DNA of 64,000 nucleotides from the NCBI GenBank assembly GCA_018257865.1, contig JAEUBA010000075.1, forward strand, positions 96,845 to 160,844, given 5' to 3'. Both the position numbers and the translations under genes were made by a program. This DNA comes from Stereocaulon alpinum (taxonomy: Eukaryota; Ascomycota; Lecanoromycetes; Lecanorales; Stereocaulaceae). This document shows positions 41,691 to 51,941 of this stretch, piece after piece; position 1 is the first letter of the stretch; every line of letters begins with the position of its first letter. The notes under the pieces are model-generated. The model was given only the letters and a program-made list of their open reading frames with translations. It was not told where the DNA came from and did no database searches.

Positions 41691-41976
41691 AAGATATTCC
41701 TCTTGGAAGATGGAGGCGAAACATAAGCGACCATTTCTATGCATAGCCAGAGCGGTTCATAGCGCAGGAAAGCATCATTTTCACAAGTATTCTATAGTCG
41801 TCTGAGAGGACATCCGCGGATCTACCAAGAAGACAGAAGCTCTGCGCCGGTGCGACCTCTCTAGAGTGTCCCCTAGCGTGAGCGCCGCCTTCACCCAGCG
41901 CCATCTAGGTAGCTGTCGTTCGAAGGAGATTAAGAGCCTCATCAATTGGTGTGCAATACATCTAACGAAAACTTGA
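41691..41976. other. Short intergenic between convergent genes
   Basis: 286 bp between the RPN13 stop and the Pth11-like stop, holding both 3' ends. Confidence 0.4.
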
Positions 41977-43235
41977 CTAAAACTCCCGGATCTCTTCTAC
42001 ATTAGTCACCAAAGACCCGTCAATTGATGCACCGAGTTTCACCCAGTCTTGGGAATTAACCATGCTATTGTCGCGTGAGCTAGCTCTAGGCTGCCCATCC
42101 GAGCCAACATCGCCTGGGCGGTAGCCTCCACTCTGGTTTCTTACTCGGGGGACGAACCTATCCACAAAGTTGCTAATTGCTTCTCTGCCCGCTATGCCAG
42201 CCACCGAGGCAAATACGATAGCCATTGTAAGCTCTATGCAGCTGAAAATATCGGGTCTCACTACCGAGCCGGTGATATTGTCGGGATCCACATTGACGAC
42301 GAAGAATATGCGAGTAAAGCTGATGATTGATACGCTGGACCTCCTGGTAAGCTTGCTGAACTGCAAACGGTCCTCGACTCAGCTCATGGAAAGAAGAAAA
42401 TCACCTACATTGCCCCTAGGAACAGCTGAATGCCCACTGTGATCTTGTTGTGCAAGCTCATCTGCAAGTCCGCAAGCCATACAACAGGAACGCTAAAGAT
42501 CACAATATCAGTGATGAGGTTTGCTATCCCGGTTCCTAGCCAGCCTGCACGCTGGTTCCGGCAGTGTCCAAGATTCGGTGTCCATGCCGCTGGCAGAGGC
42601 GTACATTCGGTGAGGTAGTATATGATGGATCCTATCAATAGCCCGGAAACAGCGGTGAAGGCGATCGTCTGTATCAACCTCGCGTTTCTCCTCCCCGTGT
42701 TGACAACGAAGATACGGCCATATAGTATAATGAGGGCGAACTTGAGCAGGCAGAGCGAGGTCGTCCATGCGAGTTCTTCAACGAAAAGTGCCTGCATCAG
42801 ACATAATGTGTCAGCAAATGCCCCAAGTCTCCCAAGAACAACATGCCTTGAGGGCCCACTCGACCTGGTCTAGCGTCAATTGATTAGTATCCCATCCCAC
42901 GCCGCCGAGCACAATGGCTGTCATTGTCAGAATGGCATGTGAATGCGTTGTCGAACCAACTCACAAACGATACGAAAGGCACCGTTCAGGAGCACTAGGA
43001 CCTAAATGTGCTCTTAGCCTGCCATAGCTATGGGCTGAGGGGAAGGTAACCGGGAGAGTACCGTCGCCCCGAAGACTAAAGAGTCGGTGAGAATGAAATG
43101 TCCCCAGGGTAGCAATCCTTTTCTGGCTCTCGACAAGTTATTGACAAAGCGAAGCACATAAGCAGTAGTCGCAAAAGTACAGAACACAGCGTTTATGCAT
43201 AGGAGAGCTATTCCTTTGCCAGAAGGTGTGATCAT
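41977..43235 (-). CDS. Pth11-like integral membrane receptor (fungal rhodopsin-fold domain)
   Basis: Seven-helix protein of the Pth11-like GPCR family, which in plant pathogens can sense surface cues. Five exons: 43235..43062, 43001..42965, 42917..42847, 42791..42409 and 42343..41977, giving 343 residues. Helix 1 is IALLCINAVFCTFATTAYVLRF. The family core is rebuilt by the joins: LGGVGWDTNQLTLDQVEWALK-ALFVEELAWTTSLCLLKFALIILYGRIF, then GSIIYYLTECTPLPAAW with LGHCRNQ, and DIVIFSVPVVWLADLQM. The tail (REAISN... SLVTNVEEI) is cytosolic. Introns are 60, 47, 55 and 65 bp. The third starts with GC (AAG|GCATGT) and has a GCTGAC branch point. Helix boundaries and the last acceptor (42344) are less certain. 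A partial relic of a related tail lies at 45269-45448. Confidence 0.82.
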
Positions 43236-45268
43236 CTTGAGAACGAAGTTTTAATAAGTAAGGGGATCACTGCTTTGACACTATGATTTTGGACGACAAG
43301 GCTACTATCTGTGCGAAAGAGAGGAGGATGCTTTTGTTTTGAATGTTTGTGCTAATGGCGTCCACTAGAATTTTCTCAATTCCTGCGTAGTGTTACATCT
43401 AGAGCTTACTCACGATATGTAGACCCAATGATTCCCTTATTTGTCCGCCATCCTGCAGCCATGTGGGAGGTTTGAGGTGTATCGATAAGCTTCTCGCTTC
43501 GTTAGCCAAGCTCTCGGTATGTAGATCCAATCGCCGCTTTGATTTTCCGCCATTATGCAGTCATACAATAGGGTTGGGGGCCACGATTGTTGTCATCAAT
43601 GGTGAAGAAAGTCTTCAGGAGCCAGCCCAAAAATCTGCTCAAATTGCTGTGTAGCTGTGTAGCTGACTGTGCATTCAGAACAGGCTTGACACCATAAAGA
43701 TCTGCCCTTTGATCTCCCAAGTAAGAACGAAAGTCTGATGGAGCATGGATGAGGCGAACTTAAATGGCTGAAATTCATACCAAGCTGACAATGATACGGT
43801 TTGTCAAAGGATGGAGCACACCATGTCATTTACCTCAATGGTAAGTAACCTACCTTGGTGTCCGCAAAATAGTTCGCCCCTAGAATTACAAGATTGAGAT
43901 TCCTTAAAGCAGTACAACTCAACATGAAGGGATTATGAAGCTAAGACTTCGCTATACAAATCATTTATCTTTTCGTTCTTTACACACTGGTAATAACAAG
44001 CGAGACTTCAACCTACGTTATTGCGATACAACGAGGCTGCAAAGATCGCGCACCACGCAAATCAGTCTGCCGACACCGAGCCTCTAGAAGGATTCACCCA
44101 GTAACTGGCTAGATTACCTGATTGACCACTACTGCCATCTCCACACGCAGAAGGTTTGATACAACAATTTCGTGTATAGAGTTATAGCGCATGTAATACC
44201 CCAAAATTTATTCCACCGATGAGGACTGAAGAGAGCCCGGAATTAGACCTCGGAGTTAGAAAATGGAGATGCCTTGGGGGGTTTGGCCAGTCAGCAGGTG
44301 AACCTTGCGCATTGTTGGCAGCTGTCGTTCAAAGGATTATGCTCCGTTCCTTGACATGCCGTATCACTATCAGCTTGCTACCGACGTCAAATGTTCTGGT
44401 TCGCCTTTTTCATGCTCTATCAGACTCCTGCTGTTATTTGGGGAATAAAGGAGTAGCAAATCTTTAATGTTTCAAGCCTCCTTTGAATGCACGGGCAGCT
44501 GTGCAGCTCAACGTCCTCTTAGGCTGCGTTCTGTCATCTTCACAACACCGATTTGAGAAGCTTCGTCACTCGTCTTGAATCAACCCAACCCAAGCCGCTC
44601 CAAATCACGTCAAAGCAACCCTCGCAAATCCTTGTAACGAACGCCCAAATCCACTTTCCTGCCACGACGAAATCCCGCCCGACATATTACGCAAGATACT
44701 TGAAAACATGCACAGAGCTCAAGCCAAAAACTTACCTCATTCTTGGGAAACTTGCGTGCTCGAATCATGTGGGCAGCACCGTCAAAACCGAACAAAAAGA
44801 TAAAACCAACTCGGCGAGCAAAGAGGAAACGGCTTCGGCATAGAACCCTAGCTGTTCTAAGTTTTGTTTCAACAGGCATATCAACACAGACCAAAGAAGT
44901 GAGAAATACCGAGCGTGGAGACAGGCCAGGCGCGGGAGAAGGGTGGGTTCCGGAAGTATTCTCGGACAGTTGCACGAATTCAGATAAGATAAGACCCTCA
45001 ACATTACCGAAGACATTAACTAGGCTTGTGGTTGTATACCTGCAGAATCTTGCGCCAGATCCGAAGAATTTTGTGGCGGCTTGATCAATTTGCTTTTAGG
45101 GCAACGTCGGGGACCTGACCCGTAGGACTCTCCTAGTTCATGCTCGAACACGTGTTGGTCGGGCAGTCCAAGATCAATCTTATCCATGTCTGTCATGAAG
45201 CTCAAATCAAGGATGTAGTCTTGAGCATATTTGAGCCGAGTCCGGCGATGAGGTTCGGCGTGAGGCTG
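43236..45268. other. Intergenic, no supported gene
   Basis: About 2 kb upstream of the Pth11-like gene. It holds a diverged direct duplication at 43413-43564. Otherwise short frames on both strands are without recognisable content. Confidence 0.5.
43413..43564. repeat. Diverged direct duplication of about 50 bp
   Basis: Segments 43413-43462 and 43515-43564 align without gaps, sharing TATGTAGA, CCAAT, a CCGCCAT core and TGCAG. About two thirds of positions agree by eye. The copies are 102 bp apart. Confidence 0.65.
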
Positions 45269-45448
45269 AGTAGAGAAGCAATCAGCAACCACAGTGGGGG
45301 GTACTGTCACCGTTGTGCAAGCGACGGTGGGCAGTCGAAAGCTGGCTCACGCAACATTCTTATGGTTGATTACTATCACTGGGTAGAAATTCGTGCAATT
45401 GTTGACAGGTCATTGGTGACCAATTTAGAAGAGATACACGAGGATTAG
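45269..45448 (+). pseudogene. Relic of a Pth11-like receptor C-terminus
   Basis: The last 59 codons before the TAG at 45446-45448 read SREAISN, SGGY, SDGG, a SR pair, MVDYYHWVEI and DRSLVTNLEEIHED. These match the tail of the Pth11-like protein at 41977-43235 in the same order (REAISN, SGGY, SDGQ, SSR, MVNSQDWVKL, DGSLVTNVEEIREF), with an 11-residue deletion after REAISN. It lies on the opposite strand, about 3 kb away. No membrane helices of the family could be found upstream on this strand, so it is a solitary tail, either a fragment of a duplicated gene or what remains of a decayed one. The open frame extends back to 45140, but that part has no similarity. Confidence 0.7.
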
Positions 45449-45665
45449 TTGATATGGCTGTTAATCGAGGTCTTTTTCCTTAATGTACCTACATACTTTG
45501 AAATAGCCGCGCTTGCCATATTTGAAATAGCGCCATTCCACTCGCCAAGCTTCCGCAGCCGAATCCACACAAACTAAGATCGTGAGGCACATCGATCATT
45601 GACATCTGCCACCAGCGCGACAACCATCATCCCTTTCCCTTTCCTGTCCTCGCAGTGCCGTCGTC
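45449..45665. promoter_or_regulatory. Ribosomal protein gene promoter with CT-rich tract
   Basis: Just before the eL6 start codon lies a pyrimidine-rich run (about 45631-45651, CCCTTTCCCTTTCC and onward), as often seen at transcription starts of highly expressed fungal genes. Confidence 0.5.
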
Positions 45666-46540
45666 ATGTCTGCCAAGCAAGAGGCTAGCAAGACCGAACA
45701 TAAGACAAAGAAATTCGGCAAGACAGAGCGAAAGATACCTCACCACACCCAGAAGGCCAAGAAGTTCTATCCTGCGGAGGATGATGCGAAGCCCAGGAAG
45801 GTACGTAGAATCACTCTCCTCTCATATCTTCTACAGGCCCCCAGCTTTTTATGGGTTTACCTCTATACCCAGGAGAAGACCAAACAGCAAGATCTTCGAA
45901 AGCTGGCAAAAATCAGCCTTTAGACCTCACGGCCTTAATTCAGTGCTCTACAGGACGACCATTGACAATGTCTCTTACAGGTCCGCAAGTCAATCCACGC
46001 CGCACGTCCCCGCAAAACCCTCCAACCTGGTAGCATCCTCATCCTCCTCGCTGGTCGTTTCCGTGGCAAGCGCGTCATTCTTTTAAAACATCTTCCTCAA
46101 GGCGTCCTCCTGGTCACCGGTCCCTTCAAAGTCAACGGCGTCCCATTGAGACGAGTAAATGCGAGATATGTCATCGCTACGAGTGCAAAGGTGGAGCTGA
46201 AAGGCATTGATGAGAAGGTGGTTGAGAAGGTGGCAGGAGAGGGATATTTCACAAGAGACAAGGCGGAGAACAAGAAGGGGGAAGACCAATTCTTTAGCCA
46301 AGGAGAGAAGCCTGAGGTGCGTAGAATTTGCGAGGCCTTTACTGGGAAAGGGCTTGAATTTGTGTGCTGACGAGATTAACGCTACAGAAGAAGAAGATGA
46401 ACTCGGACCGGACAAATGATCAGAAAGCCGTCGACAAGGCCTTGTTGACAACGATCAAGAAGGAGCCTCACCTGATAGAGTATCTCGGGAGCTCTTTCAG
46501 TCTACGCAAGGGGGATAGGCCACACGAGATGAAGTGGTAG
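45666..46540 (+). CDS. RPL6: 60S ribosomal protein eL6
   Basis: Structural protein of the cytosolic large ribosomal subunit. Exons 45666..45800, 45981..46316 and 46388..46540 give 207 residues, close to the usual fungal length. The basic N-terminus (KFGKTERKIPHHTQKAKKFYP) leads into PRK-VRKSIHAARPRKTLQPG at the first join. The KOW-type core is GSILILLAGRFRGKRVILLK, then LPQGVLLVTGPFKVNGVPLRRV, and the protein ends with LIEYLGSSFSLRKGDRPHEM and KW. Introns are 180 bp (45801..45980, GTACGT..TTACAG) and 71 bp (46317..46387, GTGCGT..CTACAG). The first is long, as is common in fungal ribosomal protein genes. The ATG at 45666 follows a CT-rich tract. Confidence 0.96.
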
Positions 46541-46910
46541 ATGGGGAGTTGGGATATAGAGGGCGCGTGCAAGATAAGAGCGAATATTGCTTGCTGTGTC
46601 TATTCAAAAGGACACACGACCAAGCTCTGTGGTGGCTACCGCTGCGAGCTTTTGTACTAAGGCAGATCAATCAATGACATCTCATGCTTTAAGCACATAG
46701 ACCAAAAGGGTGAGGAGCAAAGACACAATGCAACCGCAAAAAAGGGACGTTATCGCTCCAGACTATAAAAGACTATATCCACAGCACCAAGGGTATCTCG
46801 AAAACGCCAAGGAACCAGCCCAGCAAAGTCACACACACGTCGAAATGTTTACTACGACAGATCATCAACAATTCCATGTTACCTCTTCTTAGATCATCTT
46901 CAGCTCACTG
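46541..46910. other. Intergenic between convergent genes
   Basis: 370 bp holding the 3' ends of the eL6 and fatty-acid-hydroxylase-family genes. Nothing else is recognised. Confidence 0.4.
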
Positions 46911-48269
46911 CTAACCTCGCAGCTTTCGACTCCCTTTCCTCTCCAACTTCCTCGGTGTCTTCTTCGGCTTTCCCTCCTCCTCTGCCACTGCTTGGTCTTC
47001 CACCTCGTCGTCCTCGTCACTTTTTTTCCTACTATTCCTTCCAGCACTGTTCGCTTTTCTCCTCGATGTCTTCGACCTCATCTCCTCTTCTTCAAGACCG
47101 TCGCCGCTTTTCTTTCCATTCCTTCTCCGCCTAGGCTTCTCTTCCTCCTCCTCGTCTTCCGGCGACTCGTCTTCCTCGTCTTCCTCGTCTTCATTCTCAA
47201 TCATCACCCTAGTACTTTTCGCTCCTTTGCCTACCCTTCTCATCTTGCGCTTAGCCCTTCTAGCCACCTGCTTCTCTTCCGCTTCATCGATCACGTCATC
47301 CACTAAGTCCGTACCAAGACTGGTTCCCAGGCAGAAGTCTACCAGTCCAAAACAGCCATAATTGCCATCACCGTCGCCCATTAGATGCTTCTCCTGCCTC
47401 CTTGCCATACCTCCAAGAATGAACGCGCTAGGGAGCACGTTGTAACCGCTATAAGCGAACGTCTCTTCCAGAGACACGAGGATAAGGTAGATGTGGTATG
47501 TCAAGAGATGGAAGCGGAATAGCACAGCTGGTATGTACATCGGCAGGAAGACATGGATCAGGTAAACGAGCGGGTGATCATAGTGCGCGACCAGTGAGAA
47601 CGGTGCTATGATACTGTGTTGCCAGGAAGTATGCAGATCCGTGAGCCGTGGCGAATGTGACGAGTGCAGCGCGTACCGGTGGAGAACATAAGTCAGAACC
47701 TCACGCAGTGTGAGACCAAAGAATAGATCCTTGAGGATGCGCCATGGCATTGGCACTCCTGTCGAGATCTTCAACAGGCTGCGAAGGTGCAGTACCTGGG
47801 TGAAAAGAAGTTCAATGCCCATCTGGAGCCCCACGCCGAGCATAACATTCCCAGTGCTCACCAGCGCGACTTTCCACCACCGTCCTTTCCTGCCGCCCTG
47901 TTGCTCTCCCATTGGCAACGCAGTCTCGCCATGTTCTTTGATGTTTACAGCAAGGTTGGGTGTCGCGCTGTCGAAAGCGAGGAAGCCTAGCGATGGCAGG
48001 ATGTAAAAGAGGATGCGAACGCCCAGGGTGCCCAGAAACTCTACTCGCATAGGATCATTGGAGCGAATGAGTATCGCCCATGTCATGTAGAAGAACAGCA
48101 GGTTGATGGAGGTCCCGTAGGAGGAAAATGCTGGAATGACTAGAAGGGAGAGCGCCGGGATGGACGCGACTGCTTGTACAGGGCTGCGGACGAGGTCGTA
48201 AGGATAGCGAAGGGCCGTCCATGCTTTGTCAGTGAAAGACGGCTCCTGTGTCCAAGCGAAAATATTCAT
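46911..48269 (-). CDS. Fatty acid hydroxylase / sterol desaturase family membrane protein
   Basis: A single exon of 452 residues from ATG 48269 (MNIFAWTQEPSF); the longer open frame to 48311 begins with TTG. It has several hydrophobic helices, then the histidine clusters of the diiron superfamily: HRYALHSSH, HTSWQH and HYDHP, later EETFAYSGY and MARRQEKHLMGDGDGNYG followed by FCLGTSLGTD. The second cluster (HTSWQH) departs from the classic HKxHH and the third from a strict HxxHH, so catalysis is likely but not certain. The last 115 residues are a low-complexity, alternately acidic and Lys/Arg-rich tail, unusual for an ER enzyme. The substrate is unknown; a sterol or sphingolipid is possible. 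It is divergent from the alpha/beta hydrolase gene. Confidence 0.85.
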   Translation of the reverse strand: MNIFAWTQEPSFTDKAWTALRYPYDLVRSPVQAVASIPALSLLVIPAFSSYGTSINLLFFYMTWAILIRSNDPMRVEFLGTLGVRILFYILPSLGFLAFDSATPNLAVNIKEHGETALPMGEQQGGRKGRWWKVALVSTGNVMLGVGLQMGIELLFTQVLHLRSLLKISTGVPMPWRILKDLFFGLTLREVLTYVLHRYALHSSHSPRLTDLHTSWQHSIIAPFSLVAHYDHPLVYLIHVFLPMYIPAVLFRFHLLTYHIYLILVSLEETFAYSGYNVLPSAFILGGMARRQEKHLMGDGDGNYGCFGLVDFCLGTSLGTDLVDDVIDEAEEKQVARRAKRKMRRVGKGAKSTRVMIENEDEEDEEDESPEDEEEEEKPRRRRNGKKSGDGLEEEEMRSKTSRRKANSAGRNSRKKSDEDDEVEDQAVAEEEGKPKKTPRKLERKGSRKLRG

Positions 48270-49085
48270 GTTCTGGTATATACAGGTAGAGCGCAAGGAG
48301 AGAAAGGTCAACAGTGCGACGACACGGAAAAGTGACGCGCTGCAACTATGCCGTTAGCTCAAACATGGCTCATTAACCAATCACCTGCGCTCTGAGATGA
48401 GGGTACAGTAAGATACCGAGATACGTACGTAGATGGGACATCTGAAGGGGTATGCCCTGTAGTTTTTTGGCTTTGTGCAAACAACCTTGATCCTCGTAAA
48501 GCACCTATACTTTCATAGGCACTCCAGGCCATTTCGGGCAGGAAGCCGGGTTCGGTCCATGCCAGAAGCCGTTATCCAGAACCTAGAGTCAGCATCTGTG
48601 TGGCGCAGGATGTCCTATGATGTTGAAAGCGCAAGGATAAATGAACTAGCTCAGCAGGTCAATCGCTGCCTTGTTCTCCAGTATGACAATGGCAACGTAG
48701 GTGTGAATGCAATCAAGACGCTTGGATACGCCAGCAATTGCGTGTTTGAATGTTTTTCAATAATCTGCAGCGCCCGTGAATTAGGCACTATGACCCCCTG
48801 GCGCCTTGGACTTAGAGGCTTGCTGATCCCAAATACCGTGAAAAAACCGCACTTCTACACCTGTCAACATAAAGATTGCTTACGATCCATCAACCATTCG
48901 CCTTTCGTCTAACCTACATATCTACTAGAGAAGGAAGCTTGGGAGCTTCCGGCGAGATTGCTCACTGCGGCAGGCAAATGAAATACATCGGTTATTCAAC
49001 GGGCCAGCAGCCTTATACACATCCTGACTCTCAGCCCGTCCTTGCATGAGACTACGCGCCGTTCTTGACGGCCGGGTCCTCCATC
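48270..49085. promoter_or_regulatory. Divergent upstream region, hydroxylase / hydrolase genes
   Basis: 0.8 kb between divergent starts. A plus-strand open frame at 48475-48912 starts with GTG and resembles nothing, so it is not called. No promoter element was assigned. Confidence 0.45.
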
Positions 49086-51941
49086 ATGCTGAATCCCTCT
49101 GATGGCCCCCCAATTCCAGAGAGGACCTCCGTCAGGACTTCAAACTCTCGGACAAGAGAAGAGCGGCGGTCAAAAGATGAGCGACGGCGACGCTCCTTAC
49201 CAGCTGCCTCTCGCGGCGATGGCCGCCGACGCGATTCCAATCGGGTCGTCGTTCAGCCTGCATCGACGGAAGTTATATCGTCTCTTATAGAGACACTCTC
49301 GGCCATCTCGTCCCCTGCAGAGCATCACTTCGACTCCTTGCCCAAAATCGCTTACTCACACTCTACGCCAAATTCACCACGCCCATGGCAGTCAGACTTT
49401 CAAGAGCTTGGCAGCAGTATGAATCAAGGTGGCCCAGTGTCCGCTTCTATACTCAGAAACGGCAAGAGAGCTCACGGCGTAGACGCCAGCTACTTCCTTC
49501 ACCCAGATCACGCGTCTATGAGAGTCACTGGACCCACAGGAACACCACAGCAGCACCACTACAGAGAGCCAGAGGATCCCTATGATTTGGGTGTTGAGGC
49601 ATACAGTATTGGAAATCTGAGTATCGAACCTGGCCCGTTAATCGCAAATGTTCCTTCCGCTGAGGCTGATAAGCGCAAAAGCGTGCGCACCGTCAGGACT
49701 GCCAGAAGCATGAGAAGCCTGAAGAGCTTGGGGTTCAAAAGCTCTAAGGACTCCTTGCACGAGCCCGCTGAGCTGAAGGTCCGCAGAACAAAGCGCGGAA
49801 AGGAGAATATACGGGATAGACTTGTGATAGGGTTTACCACGCCCCCCGAGTCGCCCTCGAAAGCCTCTCCACCAATGTCAAGAGACGGCCTTCCTAGCAG
49901 CGTGCCTTGGGAGAATCCTATCGTACCAGATCGAAGATCATCCATGCAGTCTGCCAACAGCCCGAGAAAGCTTTACTGGAATGCAAACGATATCGCTGGT
50001 TACACAAGCAATATCAAGGGCGATCACAACATACCCGAATTAGACAACATACCTGCGAGGGACTCATCGAAGCGTCATAGCTTAGGGATGGGCTCTTCCC
50101 ATCGAAGAAGACTATCTAAACAGTCGGAGCCCAGCAGTGTCAGAGAGTCTGAGAAAGAGTCACTTGAAAGCCATTCAAATTCTCTGAAGCAAGCTCTTCA
50201 AGAGGTGCACGATGATCCCGCCGGAGATGTCGTATCTCGTAGGATCAAAGAGCTGAAAGATCAGAAGCTGAAAAGGGAAAGGAGCTCAATGGAAGAAGCC
50301 TCGGGTTTCCTGACCGCCCCTGAGACGCCAATACGCACCCTTTCGCCCTCGCCGTCGGTGGTCACTCAGAAGCTAGTGGCTGTCACAACTTCTAGTGTGG
50401 AGGAAACGCGTTTGGCAGTCGACGTCGAGAAAGCGAACCTCGCCGAAAATAACGAGGAAAGTGCTCCTTCTCCAGCTATTGCACAAAGAGCCAAACGGAG
50501 CAGTGGGATCTACGCCATGTCGACTGGACCTCAGGTTCCGGCTGATAGAGAGCCTCCTGCGAACAACAAAAACGACGTCCCCACACGATCAGTGACTTCA
50601 CCACAGCGGTCCAACTCCCGACTTCTCAGACGTCTTTCTCAGCATGGAAACCCTGCAACAGCTGGCAAGCACCGGAGGACATATTCAAATCCTTTGACCC
50701 AGCAACTCAATCGCAACACATCATATCAAACGGAGAGCATCGACCCTATAGAGGATGAAGTCCACGAATACATAGTCTCTTCGAGGTTGAATCAGAAAAT
50801 CCGGCATTCGCGAACAGGGCGCACAATATCATTCTCGGAGGTTGGAGATCCACAGGGCTCGGCAGTGTTCTGCTGCGTGGGAATGGGATTGACAAGATTC
50901 TTGACTGCCTTCTACGACGAGCTAGCGTCGACACTGAAGCTTCGTCTTATCACTCCTGATCGACCTGGCGTGGGAGGTAGCGAGGCTCACGCGGACGAGT
51001 CAGACACGCCGTTAGCTTGGCCTGATGATGTGCGTGCCATTTGCGAGTATCTGAAGATTACCAAGTTCTCTATCATGGCGCACTCAGCAGGGGCTATCTA
51101 CGCCCTAGCTACCGCTCTACGTATGCCTCAGCACATTCGCTGTCGAGTCCACCTGCTTGCACCTTGGATACCACCCTCTCAGATGTCTTCCGCCGGCGCT
51201 CAGCAAGAACCGCTACCCGCCAGCGCTCTGCCATACTCGCAGCGATTCCTCCGTGCTCTACCTACCACGTTCCTCAGAGCAGCCAACTCAAACTTTCTAA
51301 GCACTACGAGCGCTAGCATCACCACGAGCCTACCCAAGTCACCACGCCGTGCGAGTCGAAAGACCTTGAGCAGGAACGAACCATCCGCTGCCGACATTCA
51401 CGCAGATTCACCTGGTGACCGCAATGGCTCATCGCCTTCCCCCCAGGTACGGAGGGGGTCAGTGGACCCGGACTATACCAAGGAGAAGGCACCTTCAGTG
51501 CACCGTGGTTCAATTACAGCAAATAGCAACTCCGCCTATGAGGATCTCAGCAAAGTAGAACGGAAATCAAAATACGATGCCCGCCTCACAGAAGCCATCT
51601 GGGAAGCAGCAACGACAGGCGCGAACCCAGCCGTCGATCTCCTCGTCTGCCTCGAGCGCCGTCAGCCCATTGGTTTCCGCTACGTGGATATCACGAGGGC
51701 AGTGGTCATACATCATGGTAGCAAGGACACTCGAGTCCCTGTGGAAAACGTCAAATGGCTTGGCAAGACAATGAGACGGTGTAAAGTCCGGGTACTGGAA
51801 GGAGAAGGGCATGGGCTGATGGCTTCGGCAATGGTGATGGGGAATGTGCTCATGGAGATTGCGCAGGAGTGGGATGATTGGAATCGCGTCGTCAAGGGAA
51901 AAGGTGGGACAGAGGGGAAGAAGACGACGATGACGCCCTAA
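49086..51941 (+). CDS. Alpha/beta hydrolase with long disordered N-terminus
   Basis: 951 residues in one exon. The first ATG is 49086; the longer frame from 49065 begins with TTG. The first 560 residues are Ser-, Arg- and Pro-rich and probably disordered, with many SP and RRxS phosphorylation-like sites. The hydrolase fold starts at about residue 575 (GRTISFSEVGDPQGSAVFCC) and has LRLITPDRPGVGGSE, the nucleophile elbow AHSAGAIYALA (an AxSxG form), the acid loop HHGSKDTRVP and the histidine in EGEGHGLM. A polar, Ser-rich insert of about 120 residues separates the nucleophile region from the acid, in the lid position. Such proteins occur in filamentous ascomycetes; their substrate is unknown. 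The combination suggests a regulated, possibly phosphorylated esterase or lipase, which is inference. Confidence 0.87.
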   Translation: MLNPSDGPPIPERTSVRTSNSRTREERRSKDERRRRSLPAASRGDGRRRDSNRVVVQPASTEVISSLIETLSAISSPAEHHFDSLPKIAYSHSTPNSPRPWQSDFQELGSSMNQGGPVSASILRNGKRAHGVDASYFLHPDHASMRVTGPTGTPQQHHYREPEDPYDLGVEAYSIGNLSIEPGPLIANVPSAEADKRKSVRTVRTARSMRSLKSLGFKSSKDSLHEPAELKVRRTKRGKENIRDRLVIGFTTPPESPSKASPPMSRDGLPSSVPWENPIVPDRRSSMQSANSPRKLYWNANDIAGYTSNIKGDHNIPELDNIPARDSSKRHSLGMGSSHRRRLSKQSEPSSVRESEKESLESHSNSLKQALQEVHDDPAGDVVSRRIKELKDQKLKRERSSMEEASGFLTAPETPIRTLSPSPSVVTQKLVAVTTSSVEETRLAVDVEKANLAENNEESAPSPAIAQRAKRSSGIYAMSTGPQVPADREPPANNKNDVPTRSVTSPQRSNSRLLRRLSQHGNPATAGKHRRTYSNPLTQQLNRNTSYQTESIDPIEDEVHEYIVSSRLNQKIRHSRTGRTISFSEVGDPQGSAVFCCVGMGLTRFLTAFYDELASTLKLRLITPDRPGVGGSEAHADESDTPLAWPDDVRAICEYLKITKFSIMAHSAGAIYALATALRMPQHIRCRVHLLAPWIPPSQMSSAGAQQEPLPASALPYSQRFLRALPTTFLRAANSNFLSTTSASITTSLPKSPRRASRKTLSRNEPSAADIHADSPGDRNGSSPSPQVRRGSVDPDYTKEKAPSVHRGSITANSNSAYEDLSKVERKSKYDARLTEAIWEAATTGANPAVDLLVCLERRQPIGFRYVDITRAVVIHHGSKDTRVPVENVKWLGKTMRRCKVRVLEGEGHGLMASAMVMGNVLMEIAQEWDDWNRVVKGKGGTEGKKTTMTP

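Noticed and set aside
44553..45084. Open frames on both strands upstream of the Pth11 relic, checked as possible membrane exons of a second receptor
   Set aside because: None shows the helices or the conserved cysteines and LYGRIF-type motifs of the family.
48475..48912. 145-codon plus-strand open frame between the hydroxylase and hydrolase genes
   Set aside because: It starts with GTG, lacks signal peptide, domains or splice signals, and lies in a divergent promoter region.
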